DNA from: Deltaproteobacteria bacterium
Lineage (GTDB): Bacteria; Desulfobacterota; GWC2-55-46
Reading direction: 5' to 3'
Length of the DNA: 8,550 nt
Assembly: GCA_016219075.1 (NCBI GenBank)
Contig: JACRCJ010000076.1
Coordinates: forward strand, 1 to 8,550
In this document: positions 1-6,075 of the stretch, piece after piece
Numbering within the stretch: the stretch's first letter is position 1
Layout: every line of letters begins with the position of its first letter
The notes under the pieces: generated by a model
The model's input: the letters and a program-made list of their open reading frames with translations, nothing else
Told to the model about the DNA's origin: nothing
The model's database searches: none
Position numbers and translations under genes: made by a program

Positions 1-1642
1 CTTCCGCCTCTGATATCTTGAGGTTGACCTCTTCTATGGCCTCTTCAAGGACATCTTCAAGCGACTCGTCAAACGATTCGTCCTCACCCGCCGGCCCCTT
101 GATACTCTCCGAAGGCGCCACCTCGGAGGCCGCCGCTGAAGGGGTTTGAGTCTCTTCGGCCTCTGCCTTTATCTCTTCAACCTCTGCGGGGGTCTCTACC
201 TCGACCTCTGCAACCGGCTCCGCCGGGGTCTCTGCCTCTATTTCTACCGCGGGTTCTAAAGCGGGCTCTTCCTCTGCTACGGGGGCCTGCGCCTCTTCGG
301 CCTCTGATTTTATCTCTTCAACATCCGCCGGGGTCTCTACCTCTACCTCTGCAACCGTCTCCGCCGGTCTCTCTACCTCTGCTACGGGGGCCTGTGCCTC
401 TTCGGCCACTGATTTTATCTCTTCAACCTCCGCCGGGGTCTCTACCTCGACCTCTGCGACCGTCTCCGCCGGTCTCTCTTCCTTTGCCGGCGCGCTCACT
501 TCCTTGAAAGCCTCTTCTTCGAGACCACCGAGGTCTATCTCGACCTCGGCCTCTTCTTTTGCCTCGACAGTCGCTCCGGAAGGCTCCGCTGGCGCGGCCC
601 CGACCCGCTCTTCCTCGATCGCCTCAGACGGGCCTTCGGCCTCCTGATCCCCGATATCCTCAAACCCCTCAAGGGTTATCTCTATCTCTTCTTCCGGTGA
701 TGACAGAGGCTTGCCGGCCTCCGCCTCTACCTCTTTCTTCTTCGAGGCCTTATCAGCGGCCCATGACTCAGGTACTGGACCGGTTGAGTCTTCCGCCACG
801 GTCGGCTCTGAAGCGGCGCTCTCCTCTACGGCAGGGACGGCCCCTGCCTTTGTCCGGGACCTTTCCAGGAACTCGATGCAGTCGGAGTCGTTCGGCCTGT
901 GCTTGAGTATCTCACCGGAGATAGCCCTGGCGGCGTCCGTGTCGTCGGTGTCCCTGTAGACATGGAACAGGGAGGTCGCGAAAGTGAGGAACTGGGCGGA
1001 GTCGCCCTTTTTGGCGTATAGCTCACAAAGCCCTTTAAGGATAATGGGCTCCCTGGGATTTGTGTTGAAAAGGCCCCGGTAGACCTTCTCGGCCTTTTCA
1101 ATCTTACCCTGCTCCATGAGCCTGGCGAATATGCTCTGGTACTCGACAAAAGCGTCCTTGTAGAAAGAGAGTTTCTGGTAGAGTTCGGCGAGTTTTATCC
1201 TGATCCCGATGTTCTCGGGGTCGATGTCTATCATCTTCCTGAGAAGCTCAAGGACATCGTTGTGCTTGCCCTTCCTCTCGAATGTCGACACTATGTAGCT
1301 GTATTCGCTTACGGCGTCGGCGATGAGCCTCTGCCTGGTATACAGGTCGGCGAGCTTGTAATGGACCTCGAGGTTGTCATCGAGCTTCAATACCTGCTTG
1401 TAGACCGCTATCGCCTTGAGGTAAAAGCCTTTCTGGGTGTTGGCCTTGGCCGCCTCGGTGTACTCCTTTATGGCATCGGCGGTCCTGTTGATCTTGACAT
1501 AGAGCTCGCCGATCCTTAAGCGGATGGCGATATCCCTCGGATCGACATCGGCGGCGGCCTTGTACTCCGCTATGGCCTTGTCGATGTTGCCCTTCTGGAT
1601 ATGCTTCTGAGCCCTGTCTATTATCTTGTCTTTGAGAGTCAT
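1..1642 (-). CDS. TPR protein with acidic, repeat-containing C-terminal tail (3' end outside window)
   Basis: The frame is open from an ATG at 1640-1642 to the left edge: at least 547 residues, no stop reached. Residues 1-262 are helical tetratricopeptide-type repeats, with recognisable A-I-x-E-Y-K and L-x-x-L-Y spacing near residues 11-35, 39-65, 74-100, 108-118 and 145-170, then looser helices to about 262. TPRs bind proteins. There is no signal peptide or membrane segment, so the protein is probably cytoplasmic. From about residue 265 the chain becomes a low-complexity Glu/Ala/Pro/Val tail with a tandem 35-residue repeat starting at residue 395. The start is the only sensible one for the first TPR, although the ribosome site is weak (AGGGG 12 bases upstream). 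The gene lies 430 bp beyond the lipoate-family gene and seems to have its own promoter. The function is not recognised. A scaffold in polarity or motility is one guess, since a Roadblock protein is nearby, but nothing proves it. Confidence 0.85.
   Translation of the reverse strand, partial: MTLKDKIIDRAQKHIQKGNIDKAIAEYKAAADVDPRDIAIRLRIGELYVKINRTADAIKEYTEAAKANTQKGFYLKAIAVYKQVLKLDDNLEVHYKLADLYTRQRLIADAVSEYSYIVSTFERKGKHNDVLELLRKMIDIDPENIGIRIKLAELYQKLSFYKDAFVEYQSIFARLMEQGKIEKAEKVYRGLFNTNPREPIILKGLCELYAKKGDSAQFLTFATSLFHVYRDTDDTDAARAISGEILKHRPNDSDCIEFLERSRTKAGAVPAVEESAASEPTVAEDSTGPVPESWAADKASKKKEVEAEAGKPLSSPEEEIEITLEGFEDIGDQEAEGPSEAIEEERVGAAPAEPSGATVEAKEEAEVEIDLGGLEEEAFKEVSAPAKEERPAETVAEVEVETPAEVEEIKSVAEEAQAPVAEVERPAETVAEVEVETPADVEEIKSEAEEAQAPVAEEEPALEPAVEIEAETPAEPVAEVEVETPAEVEEIKAEAEETQTPSAAASEVAPSESIKGPAGEDESFDESLEDVLEEAIEEVNLKISEAE
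134..460 (-). repeat. Imperfect tandem repeat inside the TPR protein tail, 105-bp unit
   Basis: Three copies read in the coding direction. Unit 1 is at 460-356 (residues 395-429), unit 2 at 355-215 (residues 430-476) and unit 3 starts at 214 and fades near 134. Each begins with VAEVEVETPA(E/D)VEEIK followed by (S/A)xAEE(A/T)Q(A/T)P. Units 1 and 2 are nearly identical in DNA over their first 75 bases or so. Unit 2 is 36 bp longer than unit 1 because of an added EEPALEPAVEIEAETP-like stretch that partly copies the unit itself. All length changes are multiples of three, so the frame is kept. This looks like growth by replication slippage or unequal recombination under selection for an acidic, disordered tail. 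Confidence 0.85.
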
Positions 1643-1663
1643 ATTGTCAGGAAGCCCCTGTAG

Positions 1664-1693
1664 GAAAAAAAGACCCCGGAAGAATACGGGTCT
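1664..1693 (-). terminator. Intrinsic terminator-like hairpin in front of the TPR gene
   Basis: On the minus strand a 6-bp perfect stem AGACCC (1693-1688) / GGGTCT (1676-1671) with an 11-base loop runs straight into a T-run ending at about 1664. This is the classical rho-independent layout. It ends only about 20 bases before the TPR start codon, so it either stops read-through from the upstream gene or acts within the TPR leader. The stem is short, so strength is uncertain. Confidence 0.5.
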
Positions 1694-1699
1694 GCTATA

Positions 1700-1728
1700 A
1701 CTATATGAAAAACCGCGGGAAAAGTCTA
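1700..1728 (-). promoter_or_regulatory. Putative sigma70-type promoter for the TPR gene
   Basis: Reading the minus strand, TAGACT (1728-1723; 4 of 6 to TTGACA) is followed after 17 bases by TATAGT (1705-1700; 5 of 6 to TATAAT). The expected start of transcription is near 1693, the first base of the hairpin described separately. The spacing is ideal and the -10 is good. This is a sequence match only. Confidence 0.45.
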
Positions 1729-1759
1729 CACTTTAGATGGTTGCGGAAAAACGCGGCCC

Positions 1760-1780
1760 GACCCGCCCAAAGGGCGGGTC
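1760..1780. repeat. Perfect 9-bp inverted repeat (hairpin)
   Basis: Arms GACCCGCCC (1760-1768) and GGGCGGGTC (1772-1780) flank a 3-base loop AAA. It is a very stable hairpin on either strand. On the minus strand a T5 run follows, but only after eight GC-rich bases, so it is not a clean terminator. It could be a dispersed extragenic palindrome, an mRNA end-stabilising structure for the lipoate-family transcript, or an imperfect terminator. Confidence 0.7.
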
Positions 1781-2072
1781 CCCCGGCAGTCCATGGACGG
1801 AAAAGCCGGATTGCGAGGCCTTTTTTAGCGTTAACAGAAAGTATCCGTGACCATACGGCAAGCAAAGCTGTAAACGAAGTCTCAGGCGTACCAACATTTA
1901 AAAAGCAATTTGTGAGATTTTGATGGTACGGAAAAATCATTTATATTTGCCACTCCTTGACCCAACGCTAACGCTACGGGATTGCGCAGCACCACGCCCA
2001 TTCACTTCAGACAAATCGTTGCTGAAAAAGCCATGTAAGGACTTATTTCATCCTGTCAGACGGGCTTGGGGC

Positions 2073-2870
2073 TCATGACGGGCTTAACGCATCTCTGTGC
2101 GCTTCCCGCCCGGCAGCCCCGGAGATGTTCCACCCGGCGTCCTCGTACCTTGTCCTTTGAAGCTCTTCTTTAAGCAGGGCCTCTTTTTCGCTGAGCCCTG
2201 AGACCGTAAACTCAGCTTGAAGCCCCCTTGACATGGCCCGGACGAATGAATCCCTGAACTCCGTCTCACCTATGGCGCTGAACTCGCTTAAAGAGGCCAT
2301 CCTTCCTACCACTTCAGGGCCGAATACAAGGCTATTCATCCCCTTATCTATGCCTAAAAGTATCGACCCGTGCTGCAGGAAGGAGTTCTTGAAACGCCTC
2401 TGGGAGCTGCCGACAAGTTTTCTGCCGTCCACGAGCACCTCGTACCTCGAAGGCGTATGAAAACAGGCGTCTTTCCCGCCCGGGTTGCCCGTTGCCCTCG
2501 CGAACTCGGCCTTGACCCCCGCCTCTTTCAGGGCCTCCATGATGCACCTGCTGATGAATGAGTAGGCACCGGTTATGCCGCCTGCAAACGGCTCCTCCTC
2601 CGTACCCGCGACTATCGAATAGGTAAGCTCTCTGTCGTGCAGTACGGCCCGTCCTCCGGTGATCCTTCTTACAACGGGCAGACCGCTTGAGAGTAGCGGT
2701 AGGGCCTTCTGGAGATACCCTATGGACACCGTAGGCTCGCTCCAGCCGTAGACCCTCAGGGTCGGCACGGCGCCCGGAGCCGAGTCGGCAGCCCTTAAAA
2801 CGGCCTCGTCAACGGCCATGTTCTCGGCCCCCCTGAGCCCGGGGTCTGTTATAAGCCTCCAGCGAACCAT
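2073..2870 (-). CDS. Lipoate-protein ligase A / LipM-type octanoyltransferase family protein
   Basis: 265 residues of the LplA/LipB/BirA-type fold, which attaches lipoate or octanoate to lysines of lipoyl domains and of GcvH. Visible motifs are the RRITGGRAVLHD acyl-binding signature (residues 68-79) followed by ELTYS, and GRKLVGSSQRR (149-159), where Lys151 is the conserved acyl-adenylate-binding lysine. The stretch DACFHTPSRYE includes Cys136, in the position of the catalytic cysteine of Bacillus LipM (Cys150), and the length is close to LipM (about 280). The enzyme may therefore be an octanoyltransferase rather than an ATP-dependent ligase; the separate LplA C-terminal domain is absent. 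The start is set at ATG 2868-2870 because AGGAG lies 8 bases upstream (2879-2883). A TTG seven codons earlier would place that site inside the gene. It follows accC after about 214 bp of structured DNA and probably has its own promoter. The family is certain; ligase versus transferase is open. Confidence 0.9.
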   Translation of the reverse strand: MVRWRLITDPGLRGAENMAVDEAVLRAADSAPGAVPTLRVYGWSEPTVSIGYLQKALPLLSSGLPVVRRITGGRAVLHDRELTYSIVAGTEEEPFAGGITGAYSFISRCIMEALKEAGVKAEFARATGNPGGKDACFHTPSRYEVLVDGRKLVGSSQRRFKNSFLQHGSILLGIDKGMNSLVFGPEVVGRMASLSEFSAIGETEFRDSFVRAMSRGLQAEFTVSGLSEKEALLKEELQRTRYEDAGWNISGAAGREAHRDALSPS

Positions 2871-2878
2871 CCCTACAT

Positions 2879-2883
2879 CTCCT
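2879..2883 (-). promoter_or_regulatory. Ribosome binding site that fixes the start of the lipoate-family gene
   Basis: AGGAG on the minus strand, 8 bases before ATG 2870. This is optimal spacing and favours that ATG over the in-frame TTG at 2891. Confidence 0.75.
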
Positions 2884-2913
2884 AACGGCAAAAATACCTT
2901 GTTACTTTAATAA

Positions 2914-2943
2914 AATATCTTTGACTGAAAATAGTTTTGTCAG
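2914..2943 (-). promoter_or_regulatory. Possible weak promoter of the lipoate-family gene
   Basis: CTGACA (2943-2938, 5 of 6 to the -35 consensus) is followed after 18 bases by GATATT (2919-2914, 4 of 6 to the -10). The area around 2900-2940 is AT-rich, as promoters are. The -35 hexamer overlaps the arm of the palindrome at 2941-2961, which could then be an operator or the end of the upstream transcript. The evidence is weak. Confidence 0.3.
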
Positions 2944-2961
2944 CGGGCCGTGGTCCCGCTG
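2941..2961. repeat. 7-bp inverted repeat between accC and the lipoate-family gene
   Basis: CAGCGGG (2941-2947) and CCCGCTG (2955-2961) form a perfect stem with a 7-base loop. On the minus strand it is followed by ACAAAACTATTTT, which is T-containing but not a clean run. It may be a weak terminator of accC read-through or an operator overlapping the next promoter. Confidence 0.55.
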
Positions 2962-3023
2962 GTCTGAAAAACCCGAAATTGTCCGTTTTGTATCGCCTGC
3001 CAGCGTGGTCGGTCCGGTTGAGA

Positions 3024-3056
3024 GCCGGGGGGGTTTAAAAAAACCGTCACCCCGGC
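3024..3056 (-). terminator. Hairpin downstream of accC, possible terminator
   Basis: It lies 28 bases after the accC stop. On the minus strand, GCCGGGG (3056-3050) pairs with CCCCGGC (3030-3024), and within the loop GGTTT pairs with AAACC around a T4 loop. The compound stem is stable, but its T-tract is inside rather than after the stem. A weaker alternative stem (CCG/CGG) would place the T7 run directly behind it as a normal terminator. Either form could mark the end of the acc transcript. Confidence 0.4.
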
Positions 3057-3084
3057 GTTAAAGAAGTGTGCCCGCGGAAGTATT

Positions 3085-4419
3085 TCAGGTAAATCTGGAT
3101 AGAAAATCTATATCAGTCATGCCGGCTATGAAGTCATGGTCCTTCATGATCTTCAGATGCAGCGGTATGTTCGTCTTGATCCCGCCTATGTGGAACTCCT
3201 CAAGGGCCCTTGTCATGCGGGCTATGGCCTCCGAGCGGTTCTCGGCGTGGACTATGAGCTTGGCTAAAAGGTTGTCGTAGTACGGGGGTACGGTATACCC
3301 GCAGTATAACGCGCTGTCGACCCTGACTCCGGGGCCTCCGGGGATGATGAGCTCGGTGATCTTGCCCGGAGACGGCACGAATGTCTTCGGGTCCTCGGCG
3401 TTTATCCTGCACTCGATGGAGTGCCCGGTCATGGCGATGTTCTTCTGCTTGAGGGTAAGTTTCTTGCCCATGGCGATATTGATCTGCTCTTTTAAAAGGT
3501 CCACCCCGGTCACGAGCTCGGTTATCGGGTGCTCGACCTGTATCCTCGTGTTCATCTCCATGAAGTAGAAGTTCTTGTTCTTGTCGAGGAGGAACTCCAC
3601 GGTGCCGACATTGGTGTATCCTATGCCCTTGGCGAGCTTCACCGCCGCGTCTCCCATCTTGTGCCTCAGGCGGGCGTCCACCTGGGGGGAAGGAGACTCT
3701 TCGAGTATCTTCTGGTGCCTTCTCTGTATCGAGCATTCCCTCTCGCCGAGATGCACCACATTGCCGTGCTCGTCGGCCACTATCTGTATCTCGATGTGGC
3801 GCGGGAGCTCGCAGAACTTCTCTATGAAGACCTCGCCGTCGCCGAAGGCCGAGACGGCCTCCATCTTCGCCATGTTAAAGGCGCTTGCCAGGCTCGCCTG
3901 CGTGTGCACGAGCTTCATGCCGCGCCCGCCGCCTCCGCTTGCGGCCTTGATGAGGACCGGGAAGCCGATCTTTTTGGAGACCTCCAGGGCCTCCTTCTCG
4001 TCGCTTATGCCCCTGTTGCTCCAGGGCAGGACCGGGACATTGAGCTCCTCGGCGGTCTTTTTTGCCTGCACCTTGTTGCCCATGAGCCTCATGAGCGCCG
4101 AGGTCGGCCCTATGAACTTTATGCCGCACTTCTCGCACGCCTCCGCGAACCCGGCGTTCTCGGCCAGAAACCCGTAACCCGGGTGCACGGCCTCGGCGTC
4201 CGCCACTTCCATCGAGCTTATGAGCGAGGTGATGTTCAGGTAACTGTCCTTGCTCTTGGCGGGCCCTATGCAGATGGCGCCGTCCGCGAACCGGGTGTGG
4301 AGCGACTCCCTGTCGGCCTCGGAGTAGACCGCAAGGGTCCTTATGCCCATCTCCTTGCAGGCCCTGATTATCCTTATCGCTATCTCGCCCCTGTTGGCGA
4401 TCAGAATCTTATTGAACAT
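3085..4419 (-). CDS. accC: Acetyl-CoA carboxylase, biotin carboxylase subunit
   Basis: 444 residues, close to E. coli AccC (449). It carboxylates the biotin on AccB using ATP and bicarbonate, the first half-reaction of malonyl-CoA formation. The N-terminal pre-ATP-grasp domain opens with KILIANRGEIAIRIIRA and contains HPGYGFLAEN (79-88). The ATP-grasp glycine loop SGGGGRGMK is at 161-169. Catalytic and binding residues can be placed: Lys237 after IQRRHQ, Glu288 and Asn290 in MEMN, Arg292, and the RIQVEHP segment 292-298 for bicarbonate and biotin. Arg338 sits in ECRIN. All are intact and align almost one-to-one with E. coli numbering. ATG 4417-4419 has a good site (AAGAAGG) just upstream. The protein stops after the biotin carboxylase C-terminal domain, so it is a stand-alone subunit and not a pyruvate carboxylase. 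It lies downstream of accB, with an unusual 130-bp gap. Confidence 0.98.
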   Translation of the reverse strand: MFNKILIANRGEIAIRIIRACKEMGIRTLAVYSEADRESLHTRFADGAICIGPAKSKDSYLNITSLISSMEVADAEAVHPGYGFLAENAGFAEACEKCGIKFIGPTSALMRLMGNKVQAKKTAEELNVPVLPWSNRGISDEKEALEVSKKIGFPVLIKAASGGGGRGMKLVHTQASLASAFNMAKMEAVSAFGDGEVFIEKFCELPRHIEIQIVADEHGNVVHLGERECSIQRRHQKILEESPSPQVDARLRHKMGDAAVKLAKGIGYTNVGTVEFLLDKNKNFYFMEMNTRIQVEHPITELVTGVDLLKEQINIAMGKKLTLKQKNIAMTGHSIECRINAEDPKTFVPSPGKITELIIPGGPGVRVDSALYCGYTVPPYYDNLLAKLIVHAENRSEAIARMTRALEEFHIGGIKTNIPLHLKIMKDHDFIAGMTDIDFLSRFT

Positions 4420-4549
4420 CGATTACCTTCTTTAAAGACACCGCGCGCCCCGCGCCCTCACCGTGGAGGGCAAAAGCCGCCGGCGTTCCGTTACGGTTAT
4501 TTTCAGCTGTCGCGGACCCCCGCGGGCATGAACGCCCGCAGAGGCCGGC
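4420..4549 (-). other. Unusually long accB-accC spacer with a hairpin
   Basis: This is 130 bp between the accB stop and the accC start, very GC-rich. A hairpin at 4522-4539 (GCGGGC / GCCCGC, 6 bp, 6-base loop) lies 10 bases behind the accB stop, with no T-run. No promoter is obvious. It may set relative levels of the two subunits by stabilising the accB 3' end or slowing polymerase. Confidence 0.45.
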
Positions 4550-5020
4550 TTACCTGGAGACCTCTATATGGAAGAGCGGCTCGCCGTACTCTACCGGCTG
4601 GCCGTTGTCGACGAGTATCTGGACGACCTTGCCGTTGTATTCGCACTCTACTTCGTTCATCAGCTTCATCGCCTCGATTATGCAGAGCGTCTGGCCGCTT
4701 TTTACGACGGACCCGATCTCCACGAACGGCTGGGCCTCCGGCGAAGCCGACCTGTAGTAGGTCCCGACCATCGGGGATGTCACGATCTTGATGTTCTCGG
4801 CCTTTGCCCTCTCAGCCTCTTCCTTCTTGATCTCGTTAGCCGACTTCGGGGCCGGGGCCGGGGCCAAAGCGGCGGCGGGCGCCTGGAATACCGGCTGCGC
4901 TACTCCAGCGGCCACCCCTCTTTTAAGCCTCAGCTTGCCGTCCGCGCCTTCGATCTCGAACTCAACGATGTCGGTCTCCCTTAAGAATTTATATATGGCT
5001 TTTATGTCCTTTATCTCCAT
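4550..5020 (-). CDS. accB: Acetyl-CoA carboxylase, biotin carboxyl carrier protein
   Basis: 156 residues, the same as E. coli AccB. It carries biotin between AccC and the carboxyltransferase. The N-terminal domain (1-35: IKDIKAIYKFLRETDIVEFE) is typical. A flexible Ala/Pro-rich linker spans about 37-62, followed by a charged stretch. The biotinyl domain starts at the SPMVGTYYRSASPEAQPFV thumb region (82-100). The biotinylated lysine is Lys119 in EAMKLMNEVE. The start at 5018-5020 is preceded by AGGAGG with a tight 4-base spacer, and the gene begins 11 bases after the peptidase stop, so the two are almost certainly co-transcribed and perhaps translationally linked. Biotin would be added by BirA, which is not in the window. 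Confidence 0.98.
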   Translation of the reverse strand: MEIKDIKAIYKFLRETDIVEFEIEGADGKLRLKRGVAAGVAQPVFQAPAAALAPAPAPKSANEIKKEEAERAKAENIKIVTSPMVGTYYRSASPEAQPFVEIGSVVKSGQTLCIIEAMKLMNEVECEYNGKVVQILVDNGQPVEYGEPLFHIEVSR

Positions 5021-5031
5021 CTATCCTCCTA

Positions 5032-6075
5032 TTACAGGCAAACAAAATCCTTTGGTGTTTTCGTAAGAACCTCAGCGCCGCCTTTTACCACGCGAACCAT
5101 GTCCTCGATACGGACCCCGCCCCACCCGGGGATGTATATCCCGGGCTCCACGGTAACGACCATCCCCTCTTCCAGCACATCCGTGCTGTTGGGGCCCAGC
5201 GACGGCCCCTCATGCACCTCAAGCCCCACTCCGTGGCCGAGCCCGTGGCCGAAGTACTTGCCGTACCCGGCCTTTTCTATATGTCCCCTGGCTGCCCTGT
5301 CCACCTCGGCGGCCTTTACTCCTGGGCGTATCTTCCCTATCGCAAGCTCCTGGGCGGCCAGTACCGTAGAGTAGACCTTCATCTGTTCGGCGCTCGCCCT
5401 GCCCATGCAGTAGGTCCGCGTCTCATCGGAGTTGTAGCCGTTGAGCACTACACCCATGTCGACGACGACCAGCTCGCCTTTTCTGATCCTCTTGTCCGAA
5501 GCCTTGCCGTGCGGCAGGGCGCCCCTGAACCCGGAGGCTATTATCGTGTCGAAGGCTGTAGAGTCCCCGCCGGACTCCCTGAACGAGCGCTCTATCAGAA
5601 GGGCCGCGTCCTTCTCCCTCACCCCGGCGGCAAGGGTCTTTTGGGCCGTCAGGTAGCCCTTGTCGAGCACCTTGACCGAGTCTCTGATAAGGGATATCTC
5701 GACAGGTTCTTTTATTGTCCTCAGCGCGGCCACGGCGCCGGAAAGGGGCTTGAGCCTGGTTTTGGGAAGCGCCTTTTTGACCTTCAGGAAATTATCGTAG
5801 CTTAAATCGCCTCCCTCGAAACCGAGCGTCCGCACTTTCATGGAGGCCGCGACGGCCGCTATCGTTTCCAGGGCCTTTTTATATATCTTCACCCTGCAGC
5901 CGCGTACTTCTTCCTTCGCCTGGGTGGCGTATCTGCTGTCTGTAAGGAACCAGCTCTTCTTCTCTGTCACAAGGAGATATCCGCTTGAGCCGGTAAACCC
6001 CGAGAGATACCTTATGTTCTTTATGTCGGAGATTAGAAAGCCGTCCGCTCCGGCGCTCTTGATGGCAAGCCTCAA
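5032..6075 (-). CDS. M24 family metallopeptidase, Xaa-Pro aminopeptidase/dipeptidase type
   Basis: 347 residues from the TTG at 6075. It is a cytoplasmic two-metal peptidase that cleaves next to proline, in the pita-bread fold. The N-terminal creatinase-like domain (IRYLSGFTGSSGYL at 21-34) is followed by the catalytic domain. All five metal ligands are visible: Asp206 in VVDMG, Asp217 in SDETRT, His281 in GHGLGHGVGLEVHE, Glu310 in TVEPGIY and Glu324 in VRIED. The gene occupies the pepQ/pepP slot of the aro-acc cluster, and efp, often found between it and accB, is missing. The start is doubtful: TTG lacks a good ribosome site and would cut off residues usual in the family. The upstream codons from ATA 6096 read IKGRLGGLRLAIKSAG, which fits the usual N-terminus if ATA were the start or a misread ATG. 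Aminopeptidase versus dipeptidase cannot be decided. Confidence 0.93.
   Translation of the reverse strand: MRLAIKSAGADGFLISDIKNIRYLSGFTGSSGYLLVTEKKSWFLTDSRYATQAKEEVRGCRVKIYKKALETIAAVAASMKVRTLGFEGGDLSYDNFLKVKKALPKTRLKPLSGAVAALRTIKEPVEISLIRDSVKVLDKGYLTAQKTLAAGVREKDAALLIERSFRESGGDSTAFDTIIASGFRGALPHGKASDKRIRKGELVVVDMGVVLNGYNSDETRTYCMGRASAEQMKVYSTVLAAQELAIGKIRPGVKAAEVDRAARGHIEKAGYGKYFGHGLGHGVGLEVHEGPSLGPNSTDVLEEGMVVTVEPGIYIPGWGGVRIEDMVRVVKGGAEVLTKTPKDFVCL

Larger units (their letters stand above)
1643..2072. other. 430-bp non-coding region between the lipoate-family gene and the TPR gene
   Basis: No convincing gene is seen on either strand. The part from about 1800 to 2060 is clearly poorer in GC than the flanking genes (22 of 60 bases are G or C at 1861-1920). 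It contains a 7-bp inverted repeat CGTACCA (1887-1893) / TGGTACG (1924-1930) around a 30-base loop, and a short direct duplication of CGCTAA/CGCTAC near 1966-1977. Nearer the TPR gene lie a perfect 9-bp hairpin (1760-1780), a promoter-like pair (1700-1728) and a terminator-like hairpin (1664-1693). Short open frames here (1701-1940 minus, 1705-1923 plus) overlap each other, have no ribosome site and resemble nothing I know. The low-GC part may be a decayed mobile element or a dispersed repeat. Confidence 0.6.

Noticed and set aside
134..540. Repeated plus-strand CTCTTC/CTCTAC-rich units, considered as CRISPR or a regulatory array
   Set aside because: There are no spacers. The repeats are contiguous, imperfect and in frame with an acidic protein tail, so they are coding tandem repeats.
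559..1519. Several plus- and minus-strand open frames in the 559-1519 region
   Set aside because: All are other-frame shadows of the continuous minus-strand TPR gene, which has clear TPR periodicity and no stop from 1642 to the window edge.
1701..1940. Overlapping short open frames on both strands (minus 1701-1940, plus 1705-1923)
   Set aside because: No ribosome sites. They read through the 9-bp hairpin, the promoter-like pair and the low-GC island, and their composition is not protein-like. They could be relics, but a gene call is not supported.
1959..1980. Integron attC-like core (ACCCAAC, RYYYAAC type) in the low-GC island
   Set aside because: No matching GTTRRRY partner or paired L boxes at a suitable distance on either strand, and no integrase. 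It is a chance match to a short degenerate motif.
3529..4791. Long open frame (420 codons) on the plus strand opposite accC, its gap and part of accB
   Set aside because: The antisense shadow of GC-rich, codon-biased genes. The opposite strand encodes unmistakable AccC and AccB with all catalytic residues, and the plus-strand product has no recognisable motif.
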